Shown here piece after piece: positions 55,245 through 64,000 of a DNA stretch of 64,000 nucleotides. The DNA is taken from contig CM066915.1 of the NCBI GenBank assembly GCA_033964015.1, positions 10,067,573 through 10,131,572 of the forward strand. The letters run 5' to 3'. The notes under the pieces are model-generated. The model did no database searches. It was not told where the DNA came from and saw only the letters and a program-made list of their open reading frames with translations. A program made the position numbers and the translations under genes. Position 1 is the first letter of the stretch, and each line of letters starts with the position of its first letter. The DNA is from Scolanthus callimorphus. Taxonomy: Eukaryota; Cnidaria; Anthozoa; Actiniaria; Edwardsiidae.

Positions 55245-55560
55245 AATAAACCATATACTCTCGACCCTGACGTGACGCCTTTCATCCACGCCCCACGGAG
55301 AGTTCCCATCAGTCTGAAAGAGGACATCAAGCAAGAACTGGATGACATGGTCAAGCAAGACATTATCAAGAAAGTGCGCGAAGGCGAGCCCACAGCTTGG
55401 GTAAACAGCCTTGTTTATAGAAGGAAGCCGAACGGAAAACTTCGCATCTGTTTAGACCCCAAAGATCTAAACGCAGCAATAAAGCGTGACCATCACGTGA
55501 CACCGAGATTAGAAGAGATACTCCCCAAGCTTAGCGGAGCGAAATACTTCTCAATCTTAG
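55245..55560 (+). pseudogene. Ty3/gypsy reverse transcriptase, N-terminal fragment
   Basis: About 105 codons, open after a TAA at 55242. It covers the start of the Ty3/gypsy reverse transcriptase: TPFIHAPRRVPISLK, the WVNSLVYRRKPNGKLRICLD block and KRDHHVTPRLEEILPKLSGA, ending KYFSIL just before the first catalytic Asp. Gag, protease and the 5' LTR are absent; the left limit marks a truncation. The frame then runs into the TIR of the inserted element and a chimeric stop at 55814. The remainder of the polyprotein resumes at 59499. Confidence 0.9.
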
Positions 55561-55649
55561 CACAGCGGGCCTATACGCGCGCCAAAGCGGCACGTTCGCC
55601 GAGACTTGAGTCGCGGTCAGCGGTTGTATATTTCTGTGATAGTAGCAAG

Positions 55650-55814
55650 ATGGCGGCGCGTTCGAACACGGAGCAGTGCAAGGAAGGATTTTTGCTTAAT
55701 ATTTATGATGAGTTCAGCCGTAATACCCTGCACAAGATGAGGACTTTTGCAAGAAAAAGCTTCAGGGGACGTTGTTGTCGAGGAACAAAACATTTGCTGT
55801 ACAGATTCTCTTGA
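55650..55814 (+). CDS. Open frame at the left end of the CAC element
   Basis: 54 codons from an ATG in AAGATGGCGGCGCG, a context like a YY1-type initiator, about 90 bp inside the left TIR. The product begins MAARSNTEQCKEGFLLNIYDE. A minus-strand frame across 55703-55897 is also open and is bounded by an acceptor-like TTTTTACAG and a donor-like CAGGGTATTA, so the coding strand is uncertain. No family recognised. Confidence 0.35.
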   Translation: MAARSNTEQCKEGFLLNIYDEFSRNTLHKMRTFARKSFRGRCCRGTKHLLYRFS

Positions 55815-56110
55815 ATTTCATCAAAGGAGTTCGACTCGTGTAAAAGTTCGCTTCCATGTCTCCTATTATCGTCTTCCTCTGTAAAAATTCCTTGCAAATT
55901 TCGAGCGTACTTTTCGTCAAAAGCGATGATTATGGCTTACAATAACTGCCTGATGTTTTAGAAGAAGATAACGATTGACATATTTCGAGATGTGAGTACG
56001 CTGCTCGGTCATGGAGTGTAACAAGACAAAAGTTTGTCAAAAATTGATTTAAAAAACTAACATGAAGAACTGCACTGTTGAATGGGGCCTTGATATTTGA
56101 CAAATGACAG

Positions 56111-56346
56111 GGTCATGGACACATGGAGATTTGTATGCATTCTGCATTACGGGAACTTGTCACAGTCTGACACATCTAAAGGCATGTCAGTCTCCAATGA
56201 CAGAAAAAGAATATCAGGAATACCAGCGGAAAACTGTTGCTAGAAATGACTGCCTTTGTGTTATGGTGCCTAAGATTTCAGAATCTGTGAGAGGCTATAT
56301 CTTAGAGCTTATACCTTCTTTAAAAGCTGTCATTAATACTAGATGA
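56111..56346 (+). CDS. Exon-like frame in the CAC element
   Basis: Follows an acceptor-like AAATGACAG. About 78 codons including KACQSPMTEKEYQEYQRKT and MVPKISESVRGYILELIPSL, ending in a stop at 56344. The composition looks protein-like. Function not recognised; linkage to the neighbouring frames is not proven. Confidence 0.3.
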
Positions 56347-56521
56347 TAGGCCAATAACATTTAAGGTGAAAAAAATACAGTATAAATAAATCAAGGAATT
56401 CCCATGTCTTCTTGAATAATAAAAAAATAATAACAATACTATAACACCTGGAAGCTCAAGAATACTTATGTCTGAACTTACATACATTCTAAACTTCTCT
56501 TGCTTACATGCATGCTCACAG

Positions 56522-56666
56522 TTTCTTGCCATGTGACATGAGTGAAACTTCGGATAACTCTAGTACCATCCAGTTTAGATATTATTTCACCCTCACTGTG
56601 GCAATTATATCTGTCATGGAAAAATCTCTGCCTCTTTTTGAGGGGGATATCTGGCAGGACTGTATT
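56522..56666 (+). CDS. Exon-like frame in the CAC element
   Basis: 145 bp between an acceptor-like CATGCTCACAG and donor-like GTAAGC, open in one frame (CDMSETSDNSSTIQFRYYF, EKSLPLFEGDIWQDCI). Plausible internal exon of the same unknown gene. Confidence 0.3.
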
Positions 56667-57113
56667 GTAAGCAAATTGGTTTGTTTAATTTTGACATCAA
56701 TTATCTTTGCTTATATTGTCTCCCCATTTAATAAGCTAGAAAAATGAAATATTTTATTCTCTATTTTAAACAAATACATCTATTGACAACAAATACATCA
56801 TTTTTTGCCATGACTGTTAGCAGATGAAAATGTGCCAGCAGTAAAATGCTTCACTCTGGTGACTACCAGCTTTTTGCACTTGTTAGAATTTATGATATAC
56901 TTGTAGGAGAATATTATATAGATGACAAAAACCAAAGAATGTCACCACTGGTAAAATAGATGGCTTCAGGCTTTGAAGGCTTTAGAGTGGTTTTATAGAT
57001 ACTAACCAAATAGGCACTACTTTACACTACGAAAGGCATTTTTATTGTATTCTTCTTTGTAATTATGACTAGTAGACACTACTAAACACTGACTATTAGT
57101 TTTTGTTTTACAG

Positions 57114-57254
57114 CCAGATGAAAACCACTGTAATAAAAACTTTTCACCCACCTATGGGACAGTTGATTGTCATGTCAGTGCTCTTTCTGCTCTTAACAGG
57201 GTACTAATTTATTTAACTGGCACTTGCTCTTTCATGGAATTCCCAAAGCATTAG
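57114..57254 (+). CDS. Exon-like frame in the CAC element, possible last exon
   Basis: Preceded by TTTTTGTTTTACAG, a strong acceptor. 46 codons (PDENHCNKNFSPTYGTVDCH, then SALSALNRVLIYLTG) to a TAG. No family recognised. Confidence 0.3.
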   Translation, partial: PDENHCNKNFSPTYGTVDCHVSALSALNRVLIYLTGTCSFMEFPKH

Positions 57255-58850
57255 TATAATGATCCTCTATCTGTAAAACTAGTCCCAGGAGAAGTTTACA
57301 AATTGCTGTTTTGCCATTCAAATTTGAATTAATTAACTCTATAGCAGCATGTTACAATTCTGTCAAACAAAATGTTACTGATTTAGAGATCCTATGTTTT
57401 GCCCCCTGTTTCAAGCTGGCCATAATAGTTTGACTAAAATAGCAGACCTAAGCACCTGAGAGCAGTAAATGACACAAGATGTTATATTTATCAATCTGAC
57501 ACAATCATGAAATATATAGGTAGGTCATAACTGTAATAATATAGTTTTTGTGTGATTTATGTTGTATTTATGTTGTATATTATAAAGTGACAGCTGCCTT
57601 ATTTTCTTATCCAGTCCCATTTGAATGCCTGATAATTCTCCACCTTTTATACTTTTGTGTCACTTATTTTTTACAATTCAAATACAGTGCAGGATTCTGT
57701 AAGTAGTACAAAAACATTTTGATAGACACAAGTGTCACTGAATTTAAGCATAGAAAAAACATGCAGGGGGAAAATTACACAGTTAAGTACTGAAAATCAT
57801 TCCTTTCAGTTAAATGGAAGCTTCTTAGTTGCTTTTGGGATAAACAAAAGCATATTGTTTCACTCATTTTTTTAAATTCAAAAAGTGGGCGGATTCTGTA
57901 AGTACAGAAACATTTTGATAGACACAAGTGTCACTGAATTTTATAAGCATAGAAAAAAATATGCAGGGGCAAAAATTGCACAGTATTAAGTATCAAGTAA
58001 GACTTTGGCCTCACTTTTCACTCATTTTTTTAAATTCAAAAAGTGGGCAGGATTCTGTAACTACAGAAACATTTTGATAGACACAAGTGTCACTGAATTT
58101 TATAAGCATAGAAAAAATATGCAGGGGGAAAATTGCACAGTATTAAGTATCAAGTAAGACTTTGGCCTCCTTTGTACTGAAAATCATTCCTTTCAGTTAA
58201 ATAGAAGCTTCTTCTTTTAGTTACTTTTGGGATAAACAAAAGCATAACTTCATGTGGAAGTGAAGAACATAAGTTTATTAGCTTACCTTCTGAACATGAT
58301 TGGGAAATTGGATTTACACTTTGATTTTCATTTCTGATAAGTTATGCTTTTCTAGATGCTGTTCAGACTTCTAACTTGAGTTGAGCTTAAAAAGCATTCT
58401 ACTACTATACAATCTGAATTCTGAGCGGAAAAAAAGATTTATCAAACTGCAGTGGACTATGATTTCAGTTTCTTTGAGCTGTAAAGCTGTTTGAGCAATT
58501 TTGGAGGTTTAGTGTTAGAAGTGCACAGACGAAACGAAACGCGCGGTTTGACCAGCCGCTCGGATGTGAATTAAAAGTCAAAAGAGCTAACTTTTCTACA
58601 ATTTTTACAATCGCTTAGGGTGGTGAATGGAGAAAAAGGAAATTAATTTAAGTACTGCATACTCCGAGGAGGATTATTAACTCGAAATATCTTCAACTAA
58701 TCTGTTAAAGCGAAGTACAATTCATCCACAGAAAGATGTAACCTTACAACCGACACGCGAAAATAAAAACACATGGCTCTGCAGTGGAAAACCCGCGAAA
58801 ATGACAGAAGAATAAGAAGGTGTTTTGATATTCTGTTGTTCAGTTCTTAC
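57255..58850. other. Gene-free interior of the CAC element
   Basis: AT-rich. Apart from the tandem repeat at 57690-58200 I see no gene or RNA. Confidence 0.4.
57690..58200 (+). repeat. Tandem repeat, three degenerate units
   Basis: GGATTCTGTAAGTA/CTAC with following ACATTTTGATAGACACAAGT recurs at 57692, 57891 and 58050 (offsets 199 and 159). Part of the longest unit (CATTCCTTTCAGTTAAAT) recurs again at 58186. Confidence 0.8.
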
Positions 58851-59034
58851 CTCTGGTAGCCAAGACTCTTCCTTCTGAAGTAAGCCCTAATATAACTTCA
58901 CATCTACCATCATTATCTTGCTGAACTGGAAGTATTCCACTCGCTGCCATGCCCTTGAAAATTATTCTCAGCTCCGTAAGGTTTTCCAATTCACAAAACC
59001 TGACCAACTGATTCTGAGCGATATTTTCGTCCAA
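58851..59034 (-). CDS. Exon-like frame at the right end of the CAC element
   Basis: The frame is open from about 59080 to a near-consensus donor (CCAGAG followed by GTAAGA at 58850). It contains VLDENIAQNQLVRFCELENL, IIFKGMAASGILPVQQDN and CEVILGLTSEGRVLATR. The first ATG is at 58948-58950; earlier codons may be translated from an upstream exon. All plus-strand frames are closed here. I do not recognise the family. It may be a captured host exon. Confidence 0.4.
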
Positions 59035-59498
59035 AACACAGATTTCTAAAGAACTAGAAAGGGTCTCGCGCGAAATTAAAACAGAAATTCAAAAAACAAA
59101 AATCATAGCGTTTTGGTTTGAAGACTGAACAACGCACTAAGCATAAATTCAAAAGGATTAATAACTCCATGGAAAAAGTAGTCCAAGGGTCAAAATAGCT
59201 GCTGGCGACTATTTGCTGTGTTTTTCAAATTTTGCCTCTTTCTAGTAGAGCAGAAATCTGCCTTCTGTTTTCCGAAGCCCGTCATGTTTGGTATCAGAAC
59301 AAAGCTGCTTTCTTCGGCCATGGCTTCCCGCCTTCCGATCATTTCTTCGGTAAACAACGAGTGAGAAACGAGCTGCCGAAGTGGATGGTCGGATGAAATC
59401 GCAAATTAGTCACCAGGCTACCAAAAAAGCCTCACGTCCGAGGCAGAAAGCTGCCACGATTTAGCGTGCCGTTTTGGCGCGCGCGGAGGCCCGGCGTG

Positions 59499-61819
59499 TA
59501 GATGCGCGAAGCGGATACTGGAATGTTGAGCTCGACGAAGAATCCAGTTACCTCACGACATTCAATTCGCCCCTCGGCAGGTTCAGATATTTACGAATGC
59601 CGTTCGGTTTGCGCATGTCACAAGACGTGTTCCAGGCCAAGATTGATCAAACCTTCGAAGGCTGCGAAGGCACAGTGGGAATCGCTGACGACATCGTCGT
59701 ATTTGGAAAGACCACTGAGGAACACGACAAAAACCTACAAGGAATGATCTCACGATGCCTACAGACAGGTCTCAAGCTAAACCCTGACAAGTGCTATATC
59801 AAGCAAAGGCAAATAAAGTTCTTTGGAGTTATCTGCGGAGAAGATGGTGTCAAACCAGACCCAGCGAAAGTATCGGCACTCAAGCACATGGAAAGTCCAT
59901 CAAACCGCCGTGAGCTCCAAACTTTCCTTGGTCTCGCCACATACATGGGTCCATTCATACCTAACCTAAGTTCCCTTACAGCGCCACTCCGAGATCTACT
60001 GAAAGACGAAAGCTCATTCGACTGGAACGCTGATTACCAAGTAGCATTTGACCGCATAAAACACTCGATCAGCGAGGAAGTGACACTCACATACTTCGAC
60101 GAGGAAAAGGAAGTGACCCTACAAGTTGACGCCTCGACAAAAGGTCTTGGGGCAGCGCTACTCCAAGATGGTAAACCTGTCGCGTTCGCAAGTAAGTCGC
60201 TAACAGAGGCCGAGACACGATATGCTAATATCGAACGCGAGCTGCTGGCCGTGGTATATGGATGTGAACGTTTCCATACTTACCTGTTTGGCCGACCATT
60301 TACAGTCCAGAGCGACCACAAGCCTTTGGAAAGCATTCATCTGAAGCACCTTACAGCAGCGCCACCTCGTCTACAAAGGATGCTGCTGAGATTGCAGCCA
60401 TATGACATCAAGATCAAGTACCTTCCTGGAAAGGACATGTTGATAGCCGACGCCTTGTCCAGATTATCGCCCGAAGACAAGCGTCCCATCGATAATATGG
60501 ACGTGCAGATCCACGAAGTCTGCCCGCAATTCAGCGACGACATGATCTATCGGATAACAAACCTGACAAGCACGGACGAGGAGTTGAACACACTTAAGAA
60601 GATCGTGTACGAAGGCTGGCCGACCACCATCCAGCAAGTCCCACCCACAGCCAAAGCCTATTGGTCATACCGGGACGAAATCTCTATTGACGACGGAATC
60701 TTGATGAAAGGGCAACGCATCATAATTCCATCAGCTCTCCAGGATGAGATTCTTGCAAAGCTACACTCCGCCCACCAAGGAGCAGAGAAGACAAAACTGC
60801 GTGCAAGAGCATCCGTCTTCTGGAGAAATTTAAACCAGGACATAGATAAACTCACCCAGTCTTGTCCTACATGTCAGAAATACCAACCTGCTCAATGCAA
60901 AGAGCCTCTGATCCAAACAGAAGTACCACCGCGCCCATGGCATACCATCGCATCAGATCTCTTCCATATCGACAACACGGAGTTCTTGCTTATCTCCGAC
61001 TATTACTCCAAGTACCCATTCGTGAGGAAGATGCCACAGGTAAACTGCAAGAGCAAATCTGTAATTGACGCTATGAAACAGGTGTTTGGCGAACACGGAA
61101 TTCCTGCTGTCGTTAGATCTGACAGTGGATCACAATACACGAGTGAAGAGTTCGAAGAATTTGCAAAGGAGTACGGATTCCAGCATATACCAAGTTCACC
61201 CAAGCATTCACGCAGCAACGGGTTCATTGAGAGCCAAGTCAAGCTAGTGGAGAACGCTCTCATAAAAGCAAAAGAGAACAACACAGACCTGAACATTGCA
61301 CTTCTGTGTCTACGCGCTACACCAATCGACAGCAAGTTACCATCACCAGCCGAGTTACTCCTAGGTAGGAAAGTACAAGATAACCTACCACGTGCAATAC
61401 AGCGACAAACCGACAGTGACGACGTCATAGACCGACTCAAATACCGACAGGATGTTCAGAAATTCTACTACGACCGACATGTAAAACCGTTACCGCCATT
61501 ACACGTAGGACAACCTGTGACGCTACAAGACCACAAGACGAAAACATGGAAACCTGCAGTGATCACAGAGAAGCTTACCAACGTACCACGATCATATCGT
61601 CTGGAAACACCTACAGGAGGAGAGCTTAGGCGCAACAGGCTACACATCAGAAGCATCCCTCCAACAACTCAATCCAGCAACAACAGTGATGCCACGCAGC
61701 CACGCAGTATCAACTCAGAGCCAGCGGTAGCGACCGACAACCTCGCCAGTGACAAGCCTGCTGGTATGACTGTGACGCGCAGCGGAAGGATCGTTAGACA
61801 ACCAGACAGATTTGTGTAG
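59499..61819 (+). pseudogene. Ty3/gypsy polyprotein: RT, RNase H, integrase
   Basis: About 772 gypsy codons; the frame is open from an ATG at 59474 but the first codons belong to the inserted element. Domains: rest of reverse transcriptase with DARSGYW (motif A Asp) and GIADDIVVFG (active DD); RNase H with TLQVDAS, ANIERELLA and VQSDHKPL (D219, E256, D281 counted from 59474) and ADALSR; integrase zinc finger LHSAHQG...CPTCQKY; integrase core ASDLF (D495), VVRSDSG (D550), SNGFIES (E586), a D,D-35,E spacing; and a basic tail ending SGRIVRQPDR. All catalytic residues are present and no stop interrupts it, so decay was recent; the gene is dead through the 3.9 kb insertion and 5' truncation. Confidence 0.93.
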
Positions 61820-61928
61820 ATTGATAGATACTAGAATCACAAACGAACTCATAAGTTGAACATTATTTTAGCATGTTACAGTTTTATCAGCAAGTGACGA
61901 TTTTATAATTATTGTTGAAATTAATCAT
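61820..61928 (+). other. Gypsy untranslated region before the PPT
   Basis: AT-rich spacer between the polyprotein stop and the polypurine tract; no further frame. Confidence 0.6.
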
Positions 61929-61939
61929 GGAAAGGGGGA
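61929..61939 (+). promoter_or_regulatory. Polypurine tract of gypsy
   Basis: GGAAAGGGGGA lies directly before the TG of the 3' LTR. It would prime plus-strand DNA synthesis. Confidence 0.85.
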
Positions 61940-62116
61940 TGTCATGATATCACACAACGTAGCAAGAATTAATCACGCAACATGTATGTTATGTACCGGA
62001 TCCTATATATTTGATCTCTCTCTCTCGTCTGCATGCGCTCGGGTCAAGACACACCAATAAACCTCTGTAAATATTCTCGATTAATGATTGTCAAATAAAA
62101 CGAACGAATCATTACA
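61940..62116 (+). repeat. 3' LTR of gypsy, ~177 bp
   Basis: Starts TGTCATGATATCAC and ends GAATCATTACA (TG...CA). It has a TATATAT at about 62005 and two AATAAA signals (about 62056 and 62094). No 5' LTR exists in the window, so the LTR pair cannot be compared for age. The right limit is set by the terminal CA. Confidence 0.75.
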
Positions 62117-62324
62117 CCCAGTCACAAACTGGATTTTTTAAATTTGAACCACCCACCCTTGGAGTTCCAGTAATTTTCTCATGACCACCCTGGGAATTGC
62201 GCTTAACCACCCTAGAATTTCGTATTTAAGGGTGTCCACCCTGGAATTCTAAGCTCTACTTCAACCACCCACCATTGAATTCCAAGGAATTCCTAGGGGA
62301 GGTGCGACCGCCCAATTGGCATGG
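62117..62324. repeat. Degenerate minisatellite ACCACCCTGGAATT
   Basis: ACCACCCT-GGAATT-type units recur about every 30-40 bp between 62145 and 62290, similar to the phrase at 50975-50995. Confidence 0.5.
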
Positions 62325-63910
62325 GGTGGGGCACTCCCTCGCATATGGTAGATGGGCATGCTAGGGTGGTATGTTTTTGGCGCTCCTGAGGTCTGACATA
62401 GGCACAAGGAGTATAGGTAACAGGTAGGAGGTCTGCCTTAGGGTATAGTTTTTTTGTTGTTGCTGATAGGGTATGTATTACAGTACGGCTACCCGTACTC
62501 AGCGATAAAGACAGTATATTTTAGAACCTTTTACACAATTAGCAAAATTCTGCTTTGATTGAGACCACTGGACCAACCAGGTTACCACCCCCCCCCCCCC
62601 CCCCCTCCTGATGCACGATTGTGCAGAACATACTTACTAACAAAACCTATTATACACTGAGTACGACAAGAAGTTTATATTATTTCATGCTTAAAAAATG
62701 CATGAATAATTAATACCAACAATACAATAGAAACACAATAAGAATAACAGGCCATAGCATAGCATCCCAAGGGGGGACTCCCTATTTGGGGCGCAGGTGA
62801 CGTTGTACCTTCTAGGGTTTAAAATCAGGCTTCTGATTTCTACCTTTTAGGGGGATAAATTTGAAAACTTGCAATTGTTTCCAGATAGGTACCTGTTAGA
62901 GTCCATTCTAGCAAATCAATCAAATTACACTTGTTGGTAGCCTGAATTTCAGACCTATTTTCCTTGGATTAAATATGCAAGAAAATTATGAGGGAAAATA
63001 TGTCTTGCTGTTACCTTTTAGGAGCCAAAGTCAACTCAGCGACGCCATGTATGGTACCTTTTAGGGGTGAAATTGAAAGTCCTGAGGAGCACCCCCGCCT
63101 GAAAAATGGAAGAGTCCCCCTGGGTGTAGCATATCAAGTTTCGCTGCCATTTTTTCTTAAACAGAGGTCACTAGAAGGGAGGATGTCTTCTCCAAATTAG
63201 TAGTTTGCAACATTCGCATCATTTAGCCTTATGCTCTCTAACCGATTCTATTGACAAGTATTTATAGTAAAAATACACTGTATAGCAGCTTTCACATAAC
63301 TGCCGTGAAAGCAATCCATGAGTAATTCACTATCCTATCAAATGCAATAGAAATTTGACAATTTTAATGAAAACCAACGAGAGAGCAAGGTGATTCACAA
63401 TCTCTCCTTTTTGTGAGTGACTTAATTAGAAGTAATTGTGTAATTATGTTCTCTACACGATCTGATTAGCTTAAGGATCAAAGACCATGCTCTTAACCAA
63501 TCACAGCCCAAACCAATCTCAATTACCACGTTATTTGTAATTACTCATGACAGTTATGTGGAAACTGCTCTAATCATGTTTTACTTGTGTCATGGTATGG
63601 TCTGTCCAAAAGCCACCTCTGGCTGCTGTTGTCACTGAAATTTAAAGAAAATAGCCAATAAGTCTGATGAGCCTTGAAGACAGATCTTATTAACCAGTCT
63701 TATGTAAACCAAGCATGGCTATGGATACTTACAGGAATTTTAGTAGCTGAATATACTGGAGTACCATTGTTATTATAAGAGCCACAAATATTAAATCAAG
63801 TACAGTATTAATGAATTATATCAAACACAATTATCTTATGCCTGTATCAGGCACTCCTATCACTATTTATTTTTTCAATAATAATGAAAAATACTTAACA
63901 AATTTATTTA
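62325..63910 (+). repeat. Dispersed repeat R1, second long copy
   Basis: Matches the reverse complement of 9300-10900 in long diverged blocks, for example GGTATAGTTTTTTTGTTG near 62443 and GCCTGTATCAGGCACTCC near 63840. Between about 62620 and 63280 it also holds TACCTTTTAGGGG-type units not seen in the other copy. A C19 run lies at 62588-62606. No intact gene. Confidence 0.7.
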
Positions 63911-64000
63911 CCACGCTTTATGTCATTATTGTCGTCAAAAAGTTGTGGGCGCACGAGCCGCAGTCGTGCTTTTTACCATGAAAAAATTAAATATTTTGCT

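Larger units (their letters stand above)
55558..59501. mobile_element. CAC-ended DNA transposon (CACTA/EnSpm-like), 3.94 kb, inside gypsy
   Basis: The element proper is 55561-59498. Its ends read inward CACAGCGGGCCTATACGCGC and CACGCCGGGCCTCCGCGCGC; pairing extends over about 35 bp to CGGCACG. TAG lies on both sides (55558-55560, 59499-59501), and removal of element plus one TAG restores an uninterrupted gypsy frame. CAC termini and 3 bp duplication suit the CACTA/EnSpm group; no transposase domain was identified, so this is a provisional call. The interior has exon-like frames on both strands and a tandem repeat at 57690-58200. Confidence 0.8.

Noticed and set aside
61003..61440. 145-codon minus-strand frame
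   Set aside because: Antisense shadow of the gypsy integrase.
55245..62116. Endogenous retrovirus with envelope
   Set aside because: No envelope frame, signal peptide or transmembrane segment follows integrase; the stop is 120 bp before the LTR. It is a Ty3/gypsy retrotransposon.

Overview
This is a repeat-dense, AT-rich eukaryotic window with no intact conserved host gene that I can recognise. The transposon mix suggests a marine invertebrate, most likely an anthozoan cnidarian (coral or sea anemone). It includes an L1/Tx1-type LINE, a Ty3/gypsy element, a Crypton-type tyrosine recombinase, an Academ-like DNA transposon, TTAA-flanked and CAC-ended cut-and-paste elements, and many palindromic MITEs. 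The organism call is inference.

Layout. From 1 to 3.0 kb I see no gene. From 3.05 to 8.08 kb lies a TTAA-flanked element with ~740 bp inverted arms and a second TTAA element nested inside it. From 8 to 19.8 kb there are only repeats: small hairpins, an inverted copy of a dispersed repeat (9.3-10.9 kb), and a 122 bp tandem array whose every unit folds into four hairpins (11.7-12.4 kb). At 20.0-21.3 kb a Crypton-like recombinase gene sits behind three CCAAT boxes and is broken by one frameshift. At 24.0-29.6 kb there is an essentially full-length LINE on the minus strand (ORF1, ORF2, poly(A), exact 14 bp target duplication), inserted into a small MITE.

The most interesting element is at 34.49-40.62 kb. 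It has long inverted termini, a 3 bp target duplication (GAA), and one large minus-strand gene. That gene has an N-terminal Cys/His zinc-binding-like region, a central domain with a plausible DDE triad, and a C-terminal XPG/FEN-like nuclease domain. This combination matches the AcademX type of the Academ superfamily. The initiation codon appears to be separated from the rest of the gene by a phase-0 intron. This copy is dead: two frameshifts and one stop.

From 41 to 55 kb there are palindromic and TIR elements (42.8-46.5 kb with a nested satellite-like foldback; 46.58-48.40 kb TTAA-flanked), a 215 bp tandem duplication, CRE-rich tandem arrays, and weak exon-like frames near 52-53 kb. From 55.2 to 62.1 kb a 5'-truncated Ty3/gypsy element (reverse transcriptase, RNase H, integrase, PPT, 3' LTR) is split at its RT motif A by a 3.94 kb transposon with CAC-type TIRs and a TAG duplication. 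That insert carries several exon-like open frames of unknown function. The window ends in a second copy of the 9.3-10.9 kb repeat in opposite orientation.

The elements form nested time layers: LINE inside MITE, CAC-type element inside gypsy, TTAA element inside TTAA element, and foldback inside TIR element.
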